From the NCBI RefSeq assembly GCF_018137965.1, contig NZ_CP073100.1:2677754-2741753 (forward strand): DNA of 64,000 nucleotides, in the 5' to 3' direction. The position numbers and the translations under genes are program-made. This document shows, one piece after another, positions 27,954 through 36,690 of the stretch. The DNA comes from Luteolibacter ambystomatis. Lineage in GTDB: Bacteria; Verrucomicrobiota; Verrucomicrobiia; Verrucomicrobiales; Akkermansiaceae. Within the stretch, counting starts at the first letter, position 1; each line of letters opens with the position of its first letter. The notes beneath the pieces are model-generated. The model ran no database searches. It was not told the DNA's origin and saw nothing but the letters and a program-made list of their open reading frames with translations.

Positions 27954-29642
27954 TCAGAAAGATTTGATGTTCATGCGGTAGAACATGCGGTCGAATGGAC
28001 CCGGCATGATGCGCAGGCGGCGGCGCGTGATGCGGCCCGCCGCGTTTCCTTCACCGGCCCCCGTTTCGGCATCGGTGAATGGAAATCCCGCAGTCCGGGA
28101 GGAGCGGAGACGCCATGTCACGAGGTCCGGACTGTAGGACGGACGGATCTGCCAACCGGTCTCGTTCAGGGGGTCCTTGTAGGTATCCCTCAGGAACTCG
28201 TAGCGGGCGTATCCGTCCGCATCCGGGAATGGCAGAGGCCCGAGGGAGGAATCCGGACGTGTGGGATCCATCCCGTGCCAGAAGAGTGCGAACTCCACGC
28301 CATTGGCCACGCCGTCATGGTCGAAGTCGTCCGCCGCGGACGCCAGCGCACCGCTGGAGATACCGGCCGTCCGTTCGAAGCTGGATTGCCAGTCGGCGTA
28401 GGTGTGGTTCGCGGTGAGGCCCGCTCCGAAGAACAGCCTGAGCGGACCGGAGGAAACCGGCAGGCCGTTCCTGACGCCATGCACCAGACACTCCGCCACG
28501 TAGAGTCCGCTTGCGGTGAAGCCTGCCATGATATTGCGGGCGGCCGCAGGGTTCAACGGGATGGTCCCCCCGCTGTTTCCGGCCAGCACCGTTCCACCTT
28601 CGATGAGGGCGAAATTCCCCGGCCCGCGGACCTTGCCGATCTCCAGCGAAACTCCGGACCATTCACTTCCCGACAAGGCTCTGGAAGCGGTTACCGGGTC
28701 CACCCCCACTCCGTTCGGAAAACCGGCGGCGAGAGTGGAGAGCGTGCCATTGACCTCCCATAGGGCTCCCGGAAGGGCGGAAGACGCACCGGTGGCGGTG
28801 CCAGCCTCCAGCATGACCTGATCCGGTGCGTAGGCAACCGGCTCGGAAGAGGAGCCCACGACCATCCGCGGCTTGCCCATGGCATCCGCCACGACACGGA
28901 TCGAGGAGCCATTCGCAGCGCGGGAGGTGAAAGGCACCGAGAAGCGATAGGTCGCCCGGCCGCTGGTGATGCTGGTGGGCGCTGCCATCAGCTTGCCCTT
29001 TGCCTCGACGGTCACGTCGTAGGTCCCGGGTTTGGTGAAGCCCCAGTTGTAGTGGGTGTGGGAGGATACCGGAATGGTGTCGATCTTGTCGGCATCGGTG
29101 ATTCCGTCCGTGGTATCGAAGGAGAACACCTGGGTGTTGAGGCTCTCGGTTTTCCATGTCGCGAACTGTCCTCCCGCCGCGGGTCCGGTCCCGGTCACGG
29201 AAATCAGGCGCAGTGAAATGCTGCCCTGCGGGCTGGGAGTGTAGTTCCCGCCAACGGATGCCTGGAAGATGCCGGTGGGGATGGTGGCACGGACCCCGAG
29301 GAAAAGGCGGCCGAGCGTGTTGTTCTGGGGAAGAATCCACAACGGAGTCCCTGCCGGGCCGAACCGGGCGAAGCTCCTGGGAGGGGACGGAACAGCTGTG
29401 AGCGTGGACGGGGCGGCGGTGAAAACCGTGGATGAGGGGTCCATGACCACGACTCCATCCGCGGTGCTGAAATCGTCGTCCTGATCATAGGAAGCGGTGA
29501 TGCGCCACCCGGCATCCGGATTTCCGGGAGTGGGCACGTAGCCGAGGTGAAACTCGAAGTGGCCGTAGAGAAGGTCCGCAGGAGGAGTCGCGGCTTTGGC
29601 GGACGGCACCGCCAGCGCGGTTAGAGCGAAGATCAAGCGCAT
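27954..29642 (-). CDS. large exported protein with choice-of-anchor M-like domain
   Basis: 562 aa with a signal peptide (IFALTALAVPSAKA). The first half matches the same module as the neighbouring PEP-CTERM protein: LLYGHFEFHLGYVPTPGNPD, PLWILPQNNTLGRLFLG, and SSHTHYNWGFTKPGTYDVTV. The second half has the secreted-protein features FFGAGLTANHTYADWQSSF and a TPR-less GVEFALFWHGMDP calcium-binding-like motif, ending FYRMNIKSF. Start ATG 29642; a promoter palindrome is 11 bp upstream. A surface metal-binding role is inferred from its neighbours. Confidence 0.8.
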   Translation of the reverse strand: MRLIFALTALAVPSAKAATPPADLLYGHFEFHLGYVPTPGNPDAGWRITASYDQDDDFSTADGVVVMDPSSTVFTAAPSTLTAVPSPPRSFARFGPAGTPLWILPQNNTLGRLFLGVRATIPTGIFQASVGGNYTPSPQGSISLRLISVTGTGPAAGGQFATWKTESLNTQVFSFDTTDGITDADKIDTIPVSSHTHYNWGFTKPGTYDVTVEAKGKLMAAPTSITSGRATYRFSVPFTSRAANGSSIRVVADAMGKPRMVVGSSSEPVAYAPDQVMLEAGTATGASSALPGALWEVNGTLSTLAAGFPNGVGVDPVTASRALSGSEWSGVSLEIGKVRGPGNFALIEGGTVLAGNSGGTIPLNPAAARNIMAGFTASGLYVAECLVHGVRNGLPVSSGPLRLFFGAGLTANHTYADWQSSFERTAGISSGALASAADDFDHDGVANGVEFALFWHGMDPTRPDSSLGPLPFPDADGYARYEFLRDTYKDPLNETGWQIRPSYSPDLVTWRLRSSRTAGFPFTDAETGAGEGNAAGRITRRRLRIMPGPFDRMFYRMNIKSF

Positions 29643-29652
29643 GGCGCCGGAT

Positions 29653-29681
29653 TAATTGCAAATATCTTGCATTAGCAATTA
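29653..29681. promoter_or_regulatory. palindromic operator in the divergent metal-uptake promoter
   Basis: TAATTGC (29653-29659) and GCAATTA (29675-29681) are inverted, and a central TGCAA-N5-TTGCA (29657-29671) is nested. It lies between divergent genes with starts at 29642 and 29705, so one dimeric repressor could control both. A Fur/Zur-type protein is the natural guess given the receptor class. Confidence 0.6.
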
Positions 29682-29704
29682 AAATTCATAGGCAACTCAA
29701 TTTC

Positions 29705-31888
29705 ATGAACGCATTGTTTGCCGCAGCCGGATTTGCCCTGGTGGCTGTCACTCCCGGATTCGTATTTTCCCAGGACCTGTTGGAGCCGGTGGAACCTCCT
29801 CAGGAAGAACAGCCCGAGTTGGAGGAAGTGGTCGTGACGGGCGAACGGGAGGAGAAGGCCAGCCACCTTGGAGCCATTTCCATGCAGCCGGTGCAGGTCG
29901 TTCCAAAAGCGGTGCTGCAGCGCAACGCACGCGCCACGTTGGGAGAGACACTCGGATGGGAGCCCGGTGTGTCCTCGGGATACTTCGGACCCGGTTCCAG
30001 CCGCCCGGTGATCCGCGGATTCGAAGGGGTACGGGTGCGGACACTGAAGGACGATCTCGGGACGTTCGACCTTTCCGATGTCAGCCCGGATCATGGCGTG
30101 GCGCTGGAGCCGTTCCTGTTGGAGAGCGTGGAGATCCACCGTGGCCCTGCATCGCTGCTCTACGGCAATTCCGCGATCGGCGGAGCGGTGAATGCCAGGA
30201 GCCGCGTGCTCGCCCGCTCGCATCCGGCCGAAGCCGTGTCGGGCGGCTGGGAGACCCGATACGATACCAATGGCGAGGCATGGGCCGGGGCGGGCCATCT
30301 GACGCTTTCCGAAGGGCCTTGGATCCTACGGTTCACCGGATCGGCCCGGGATTCGAATGACATCTCCATCCCCGGCAGGGCGCGCAGCGGAGCCCATGAG
30401 TTCGTGGAGAGCCCGCGTGTCTATGACCCGGGCCTGGGCATGGAAATCCCGGTGCCGAACGCATCGGGGACACTTCCGAATTCGGCCCACGAGGGATCGA
30501 CATGGTCGGGCGGGATCTCCTGGAAGCCGGAGGATCGCCCCTATCTGCTGGGCATGTCCTACTCCCGCTTCGACAGCACCTATGGCGTGCCTTATTTCTA
30601 TCCCGGGGATCCCACCGATTTGTTCGGGGACTACAGCATCCAGATGGCGCAGGACCGCTTCGATTTCGAAGGCAGCGCGGATTTTGAAAACGCCTGCATC
30701 TCCCGCATCGAAGGCCGCCTCGGCTACGCGACCTACCGGCATGGCGAGTTCTTCGAGGGAATGGGCAAGGACTCGGGGCGGGACTTTCTGGACACCTCGC
30801 TGGGGAAGGATGCATGGGAGGGTCGTCTGGACACCCACCACAAGTTGCTTGATGGCCGGTTGACCGGAGTTGTCGGGATCACGGGCGGCATCGAGGATCT
30901 CACGGCGGCCCGCACCGTCTTCCCCCCTCCCGGCATCCAGCGGGCGCGCAGCCAGTTCCACAGCGAGTCCGCAGGGATCTATCTGCTGGAGAAATACGAG
31001 GTCGGAGACTGGACATGGCAGATCGGCCACCGCACGGAAGCGGCGAAGGTGACGGATGAAAGCCTGGAGCATCTGGGCTTTGTCCGCGGCAGCGAGGATG
31101 TCTCCAACAGCACCTCGGGAGGGCTCACCTGGAATCGGAAGGACGTGCCGTGGTTCGATGACATGTCGTTGACCGCCGTGCTTTCCCGCGTGGAACGGAC
31201 CCCGACCGCCACCGAGCGCTACGCCTTCTGGAACAATGCCGGGATCGGACGGTTCCTGGTCGGCGGCGATCTGGATGGTGTCCCGCTGGACCAGGAACGC
31301 TCGACCGGCGGGGAGCTCGGCCTGAAGGTGTCGAAGGGTCCGGCGACGCTGCGGGTGAACGGATACTACTATGATTTCAGTAATTTCATCTTCCTCCAGG
31401 AAGCGCCCGGCCTCACGGGTGGCTTCGGCCGTGCGGTGCAATACATCGGCCGCGAGGCTCGATTCACCGGCTTCGAGTCCGAACTGGAGTGGAGGGTCCG
31501 CGAGGGCCTGGGATTGACCCTCATGAGCGACTACGTCCATGCGACGAATGTCACGGACGACGAACCGGTTCCGCGGATGCCACCGCTGCGGCTCGGAACG
31601 CGGCTCGAGTGGCAACACGGGAACTTCAACGCCGGAGTCGAACTGCGGCATGCCTTCGCACAGGACCGGGTGAAGCCCGCCCCGCGGGCGGAGCTGCCTC
31701 CGGGTTCCTACACGATGCTGAACGCGGATGCCTCCTGGAAGCTCTCGCGGGCCGGGCAGGATGTCACCTTTTTCATACGGGCCACCAATCTCCTCAACGA
31801 AGAGGCGCGTGTCTCCACCTCTTTCCGCAAGGACACCGCCCCGCTTCCGGGCCGCGGCCTCTCACTGGGCATTCGCCATGAGTTCTGA
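29705..31888 (+). CDS. TonB-dependent outer-membrane receptor, ZnuD-like
   Basis: 727 aa. Signal peptide, then the plug: ELEEVVVTGEREEK, PGVSSGYFGPGSSRPVIRGF, RTLKDDLGTFDLSDVSPDHG, LESVEIHRGPASLLYG, NSAIGGAVNA. This plug order is that of the ZnuD zinc-receptor group. The C-terminus of the 22-strand barrel ends GRGLSLGIRHEF with terminal Phe, typical of TonB receptors. It is divergent from two surface-anchor proteins with a shared palindrome in the promoter. Zinc is the best guess; other metals or metallophores are not excluded. Confidence 0.87.
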   Translation: MNALFAAAGFALVAVTPGFVFSQDLLEPVEPPQEEQPELEEVVVTGEREEKASHLGAISMQPVQVVPKAVLQRNARATLGETLGWEPGVSSGYFGPGSSRPVIRGFEGVRVRTLKDDLGTFDLSDVSPDHGVALEPFLLESVEIHRGPASLLYGNSAIGGAVNARSRVLARSHPAEAVSGGWETRYDTNGEAWAGAGHLTLSEGPWILRFTGSARDSNDISIPGRARSGAHEFVESPRVYDPGLGMEIPVPNASGTLPNSAHEGSTWSGGISWKPEDRPYLLGMSYSRFDSTYGVPYFYPGDPTDLFGDYSIQMAQDRFDFEGSADFENACISRIEGRLGYATYRHGEFFEGMGKDSGRDFLDTSLGKDAWEGRLDTHHKLLDGRLTGVVGITGGIEDLTAARTVFPPPGIQRARSQFHSESAGIYLLEKYEVGDWTWQIGHRTEAAKVTDESLEHLGFVRGSEDVSNSTSGGLTWNRKDVPWFDDMSLTAVLSRVERTPTATERYAFWNNAGIGRFLVGGDLDGVPLDQERSTGGELGLKVSKGPATLRVNGYYYDFSNFIFLQEAPGLTGGFGRAVQYIGREARFTGFESELEWRVREGLGLTLMSDYVHATNVTDDEPVPRMPPLRLGTRLEWQHGNFNAGVELRHAFAQDRVKPAPRAELPPGSYTMLNADASWKLSRAGQDVTFFIRATNLLNEEARVSTSFRKDTAPLPGRGLSLGIRHEF

Positions 31889-32109
31889 ACCGCCTCAAAG
31901 TCACAAAGCCACAAAAACGGCCATTAATTCCGTGCATGAGGCTGCTAGAGTGCTAACTTGTCGGGTGGTGCCGTCGTCGTTTCGTGCTCAATGACCGAGG
32001 TTCCAACTCAGGGTGGATTCCTTGCACGGGCGGGGTTCGCCCCGCTCATGAACGACGGCGGCATCCCGTTTTTCAGGGGGGGGAGGAAAATTCCAACCAC
32101 CGCCACGGT

Positions 32110-34878
32110 TCACGGGACCGGGAAGGGCGCGTTGCGGAAGCGTTCCGTCTGGCGGCGGAGGTCGAGATTCAGCGGATTGCCCACTCCCAGCAGGGGCGAG
32201 ACGGAGAGAGCCTTCGCGGACCATTCCATGGCTCCCTTCCGATCCTTGCGGGCGAACTGGATCTCCGCGCGGGTGTCCAGATAGGCGGCCTGATCCGGAG
32301 AGGACGCAAGCGCGGCATCCTCGATGGCGGCGGCTTCATCCAGACGGCGGACGGCGCGCGCTGCCAGCCAGGCGGCGGTATTGCGGGTGTTCTCGCAATC
32401 CGGATAGGCCTTGATGATCCCGGTGAGGGCCTGCCAGGACTCTTCGAACCAGGCATCGTGCTGCTCGATGAGGCCCTCCTTTCTCAAGCCGGGAAAGAAG
32501 TAGTCGGCGAGCGCGCCATCCGGGCCCAGCGTGCGATGGCACTGTTGGAGCAGGGCGATGGCGGACTGGCGGTCGGTCTTGAGACGGTTGAAGGCACGGC
32601 AGTAGTCCGCGGTCATGCGGATGCGCAGCTTCACGCCGGGTGCCACGTTCTGGAGGCTTTCGTAGCCGTTCTCGTAGAGGGCGATGATCTCGTAGAAGGC
32701 GGCGGCGCGGGACCAATCACCCCGTTCCAAGGCGATCGTGGCATTGAGCTGGAGGGCCAGCTTCCACACGTCGCTGCCCGGCAGGGCAACCATGTAGGCC
32801 CGCTCCCACCACTGGTTGGCACGGTTGAAATCGCCGCCGTAGGCATAGCCCTGGCCGACAAGCACGCAGGTGGCGGGATCGGCGAGGACGAGCTTCTCCA
32901 CCCAGGCGTCCTGGGCGGTGGCTTCGGAATTCCGCCCCGCGCGGCGCATCGCGGCGGCGGTGTAGGCATGGAAATCGGCGCGGCCGGGCTGCTGGTTGGC
33001 GATTTTCAACCACAGGTCCGCGCACTTGTCCCAGCGTCCGGCGGCGGAAAGGAACCAGAGGTAGCCCATGTTGGTCTCATCCGGATCTTCCTCCACATTG
33101 GAAACCATTTCCCAGGCCCGCAATCCGGTCTGCAGGTCATTGGCGTCCGTGGACAGGCCGGTCATGAGACGGATCTTCTGCTGACTGGCCTCCTTCGATT
33201 CATCGGTCGGTTCCTTCGGCTGGCTTGCGATGTCCGCCCAGGCGAGTTTCAGCCAGCGGTCACGCTGGTGCCCGGAATCGGACTCGATCCGGAAAAGGGC
33301 GAACAAGCCATCGAGACGGGCAGCCGGCGGGGCCTTCGGATCGAGCTTGCCCAGCCACTCCCACCACTCGTCCACACTGGTGGTCTCGCTGAAGAGATGG
33401 GTGATGACATCATTCCAGCGGCCGGCGTCATCCTTGGCGAAGGCGATGGCGGCGCGCTTGGCCAGGGTGGTGGCCTTGCCGTCATCGGCGCGGTTCAACG
33501 GGACGACGAGCTGGCCGAGGAAGCGCAGGAAGGTATCTGGATCATTGTCGGCGAGCTTCACCAGCAGCGGATCGTAAACGGCCAGCTCCTTCTTCATCCC
33601 GCGGCGCTCCAGGAAGGAGGCAACCGCGATGAGCTCGGCCTGCTTGTCTTCCGGTTGATCCGCATCCTCACCGAGGGAAGCGAAATTCCGGGCGATCCAA
33701 CTGGCGAAATCGGGCCTCTTTGGATCGAGGCCGAGGACGCGGAAGGCATCCGGCAGGCGCTCCATGGAATCGTAATAGCGGAAGGCCGTGATCGGAGAGA
33801 CTTTGGACAGGATGGTTTCCGCGGCCTGCGGCTGGCCGAGGAGGAAGAGGCAGTTCGCCGCCATCCAGCGGCTGCCATCATCGCCGCCGCGCTCGTAAGG
33901 CTCGAAGACCTCCATGTCTTGGGAAGTGAGGATGTTTCCGCGCCAGCGCTTCTCCGCGAGATTGCGGTAGATGTCCCGCAGGGCGGCGGGTCCCTCCGCT
34001 CCCTCGGAGGCCTCCAACCATGGCAGCGGATCCCCCTCGAGAACGGCACAGGATGCCACGATGTTTTCCTCCTTCGCCGCATTGGCGGCGGCGCGGGCCA
34101 TCGGCATGTCTCCGGAGACGCGGTAGAGGGCGAGTTCCCAAAGCGTGCGCCCGACCCCGGCGGGCGGCTGGCCCTTTGCCAGCTCCGCCTTCAACGTGCC
34201 CTCCACGCGGTGGAAGTCCGCCAGGGCGAGCAGCCCCTGGCTATCTCCGGGATTCAGCTCCAGCAGCGAGCGGGCACGGGCCATCTTCCCCGCGACGATG
34301 GCCTCGCGGGCGGCGAAAACAGCGGCGCCTTCAACAGCGGGGCGGATTTGCAAACGGACCGCCGGATCGGTCTCACGCGCATAGAGCTTCAGGATCTGGA
34401 GCCAGGCGCGGCGCTGGCGCAGGTCATAGATGAGCCGCATGCGCTGGTCCTGCGGAGCGCGGGAATAGCGGTCCACAAGGTCGGTGATTTCCGAGGGCGT
34501 ATCCGGGGTGATGTCGAAATCGATGCGGCGGAGCAGGAAGTTCGCGCGCTTCACGATCTCCGGATCCGGGCTTTTCAACGCCTGCTGGAGGCGGGGCACG
34601 ATACCCGCGCCCATGCCCCACAGCTTTTTCGTGGCCTCCTCGCGGACGCGGAAATTGTCGTCCCCCAGCCGGGCCATCTCATCCGTCACCGGATCGCCGG
34701 ATGGGATCGGAGTCGGCAGGGCTGGCGGGGACTTCGGGAGATCCGGCGATGGCACGGTCTTCCGGCTCGTATTCTCCTTCCAAGCGTCCGGCAACTCCCC
34801 CGAAGGCGCGCCAACAAGTGGCCCGGCAGCCGCCAAAGTCAGGGCCGCGAGCACCACGAAGTTCCGGGAGGCTGTCAT
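32110..34878 (-). CDS. large exported TPR/HEAT-like repeat protein
   Basis: 922 aa with a signal peptide (FVVLAALTLAAAGPLVG). A HEAT-like segment appears at about residues 65-120 (ARLGDDNFRVREEATKKLWG), followed by many TPR-like helical pairs over the remaining length (e.g. SRAAAFYEIIALYENGYESL, DEAAAIEDAALASSPDQAAY). Such long proteins are common in Planctomycetes-Verrucomicrobia and probably form extracytoplasmic scaffolds. No catalytic domain is seen. It stands alone between the TonB receptor and the TIR cassette. Confidence 0.75.
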   Translation of the reverse strand: MTASRNFVVLAALTLAAAGPLVGAPSGELPDAWKENTSRKTVPSPDLPKSPPALPTPIPSGDPVTDEMARLGDDNFRVREEATKKLWGMGAGIVPRLQQALKSPDPEIVKRANFLLRRIDFDITPDTPSEITDLVDRYSRAPQDQRMRLIYDLRQRRAWLQILKLYARETDPAVRLQIRPAVEGAAVFAAREAIVAGKMARARSLLELNPGDSQGLLALADFHRVEGTLKAELAKGQPPAGVGRTLWELALYRVSGDMPMARAAANAAKEENIVASCAVLEGDPLPWLEASEGAEGPAALRDIYRNLAEKRWRGNILTSQDMEVFEPYERGGDDGSRWMAANCLFLLGQPQAAETILSKVSPITAFRYYDSMERLPDAFRVLGLDPKRPDFASWIARNFASLGEDADQPEDKQAELIAVASFLERRGMKKELAVYDPLLVKLADNDPDTFLRFLGQLVVPLNRADDGKATTLAKRAAIAFAKDDAGRWNDVITHLFSETTSVDEWWEWLGKLDPKAPPAARLDGLFALFRIESDSGHQRDRWLKLAWADIASQPKEPTDESKEASQQKIRLMTGLSTDANDLQTGLRAWEMVSNVEEDPDETNMGYLWFLSAAGRWDKCADLWLKIANQQPGRADFHAYTAAAMRRAGRNSEATAQDAWVEKLVLADPATCVLVGQGYAYGGDFNRANQWWERAYMVALPGSDVWKLALQLNATIALERGDWSRAAAFYEIIALYENGYESLQNVAPGVKLRIRMTADYCRAFNRLKTDRQSAIALLQQCHRTLGPDGALADYFFPGLRKEGLIEQHDAWFEESWQALTGIIKAYPDCENTRNTAAWLAARAVRRLDEAAAIEDAALASSPDQAAYLDTRAEIQFARKDRKGAMEWSAKALSVSPLLGVGNPLNLDLRRQTERFRNAPFPVP

Positions 34879-35317
34879 CTCCCGGGAAAGGTTCGGTATT
34901 TTACGGGAAAATCAATCCAAGACCACGGGTGGCACGGCCACCGTATCCAGCCAGACAAATGATCCGAGGCCTCCGCGACCAACGACCGCCCTCCCGCGGG
35001 ATATGGCATGAAGAGGGCACCACGGTTTGCGACGCACGGCCCGGGTTGCCCAGGGAGCCCCCTCTCCCTGCGACATCGTTTTTACGGTGGATCAACCCGA
35101 GAGGCTATCTGAAACATGTCAGAGATCTCTCTCCGAACAATTCGGTTGATGGCGACCATCTTTGGGAACCAGGTCGAAATTCCGAATCGTGGCCGTCCTT
35201 TGCTGGCTTTCCGGAGAAAAGTCCCTGCCTTCCCGAATTTTCAGACAGCTTCCAGGAGGGTTGGGGGCAAGTGGAGTCACCAAATGGGATGGAGCGAATA
35301 CGCGCTGAATGCCTGTA
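34879..35317. other. intergenic region holding the left copy of the TIR-flanking repeat
   Basis: About 440 bp without a plausible gene. It holds one copy (35188-35256) of the direct repeat that recurs after the TIR gene. The rest appears to be unremarkable spacer; nearby short frames lack homology signals. Confidence 0.6.
35188..35256 (+). repeat. direct repeat flanking the TIR gene, left copy
   Basis: CGTGGCCGTCCTTTGCTGGC through CAGCTTCCAGG. The same order and direction recurs at 36543-36613 (blocks CGTGGCCGTCC, CGGAGAM AA, TCCCTGC, TTCCCGAATTT, GACAGCTTCC). Identity is about 80% by eye with one 2-base gap. Confidence 0.75.
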
Positions 35318-36343
35318 TTAGATTTTGACGACCGAGCCATTCTCTTCAATAAGCTCCATACATGCCTTCGCATATTGAACTGCGGAGGGAGCTCCCGCGC
35401 CAAAAACAAACGTTGGCGTTTGCGCGGGCCGTAGATCGATGTATGGGGTGCAGGCCACAAATCCATCCGGTGCCTCGCGGTCGAACAGGTAGTATCGAGC
35501 ATTCGGGACGCGTGACAGTTTAATAGGAGTAATGCTGCCTGCCTTGGACGGTTTGAGCTTTTTGATTTCGCGGCAAAGATTTATAAGTATTTGCTCACCA
35601 GAGAGAACCTCAAGCCGAAGTTCCTCATATTCCATGCGGAAAGATTCGGCCGTGCCACGCAAATCAGGCAAATCCGGATCACAGTAGGCGATTTTGAGCC
35701 GAGCACCCCGCATCACCGCTTCCTTGTAGAATTCGCGATGATCGGAAAGGCTTTTCTGGAAATGAAAACCGCACAAGACCCCCTCATAGGAGCAAGAAGA
35801 AAGCCATGAGGGCAAGCGATCCAAGATATCTTTGCTTTTATCGATGATTTCAAAGAGTTCCGCCCGCCGTTGAACCCGCTTTTCAAAATTGATCGCAAAA
35901 TCGAGAAACATCCTTGTATTCACCTTGGCGGCTTTTCCCCCAAGCGTGAATTTCCCCATATTCTGCAGCAAGAGATCCACGGACTTGACGGAGTCGAGCT
36001 GTATATATTGAATATCATTGAATGTGGAAGGAAGCTGGTCTTTTTCAAGGCCTGGAGAAAGAACGGGATAGACCGGTTTCTCCAATGCGAAGAATGCACC
36101 GATTTCAAAGTTCACCCAAGGGCGTGAGATCGACCGTTCGGTTGCAAGAAGCAGCAGAACTTGTGATTCCCGAAGTTTATCCATCAATTTGCTTCGCCAC
36201 GAATCTCCCGTCTGGATATCAACGTCTGATAGAAATACTTCAATTTGTTCTACAAATGCCTTTCGTATCAAATCCTTTATTCGGGTGGCAAGTTCAAGAT
36301 CAGTGGATGCGTGACTTAAGAAGATGAGTGGCTTTTTTTGCAT
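35318..36343 (-). CDS. TIR-domain effector protein (probable phage defence)
   Basis: 341 aa, starting MQKKPLIFLSHASTDLELA, a canonical TIR beginning. The BB-loop-like FLSDVDIQTGDSWR and the catalytic Glu80 in SRPWVNFEIGAFFA fit an active NADase-type TIR. The C-terminal ~190 residues hold a separate unit (EFYKEAVMRGARLKIAYCDP, then PNARYYLFDREAPDGFVA) that may sense infection; it is not a SAVED or STALD domain that I can recognise. The gene is AT-richer than its neighbours, stands alone, and is flanked by direct repeats, so it was probably acquired. Confidence 0.83.
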   Translation of the reverse strand: MQKKPLIFLSHASTDLELATRIKDLIRKAFVEQIEVFLSDVDIQTGDSWRSKLMDKLRESQVLLLLATERSISRPWVNFEIGAFFALEKPVYPVLSPGLEKDQLPSTFNDIQYIQLDSVKSVDLLLQNMGKFTLGGKAAKVNTRMFLDFAINFEKRVQRRAELFEIIDKSKDILDRLPSWLSSCSYEGVLCGFHFQKSLSDHREFYKEAVMRGARLKIAYCDPDLPDLRGTAESFRMEYEELRLEVLSGEQILINLCREIKKLKPSKAGSITPIKLSRVPNARYYLFDREAPDGFVACTPYIDLRPAQTPTFVFGAGAPSAVQYAKACMELIEENGSVVKI

Positions 36344-36690
36344 GGGGGAGGGGGCCGTATTGGACCAACGGGCTTTTCTTAGCTGCCATGTTATACAAAT
36401 TCAAACCAGATGAAGGGTGCGAATCTGGCGAAAAAGTTTGATGGAGCGGTAATTGAAACCTGAATCTGCCAAGAATCCGCCTGAAAAACGGCAGGGACCG
36501 CTTTCCACGCGGTCTGGTTGATGACTGCCCTGAATTACGGAGCGTGGCCGTCCTCAGCCGGATTTTTTTCGGAGACAAATCCCTGCTTTCCCGAATTTCT
36601 GGACAGCTTCCGGGATTTCAGGCCGCACAGCGGGACGGATCATCATCCACGATGCATGCAGTAGGCCGAGGAAAAGCGGACACCCCTCCC
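36344..36690. other. intergenic region holding the right copy of the TIR-flanking repeat
   Basis: About 350 bp with no gene. It contains the TIR promoter side (AT-rich start) and the right repeat copy at 36543-36613, then a short GC-rich stretch before mnmE. A small ACCGCTTTCCACGCGGT hairpin is present near 36500. Confidence 0.6.
36543..36613 (+). repeat. direct repeat flanking the TIR gene, right copy
   Basis: Same orientation and order as 35188-35256; right copy CGTGGCCGTCCTCAGCCGGA through GACAGCTTCCGG. Together the two copies bracket a 1.36-kb unit containing only the TIR gene. Confidence 0.75.

Noticed and set aside
31984..34962. 992-codon plus-strand frame
   Set aside because: Antisense of the real 922-aa TPR/HEAT-like gene.
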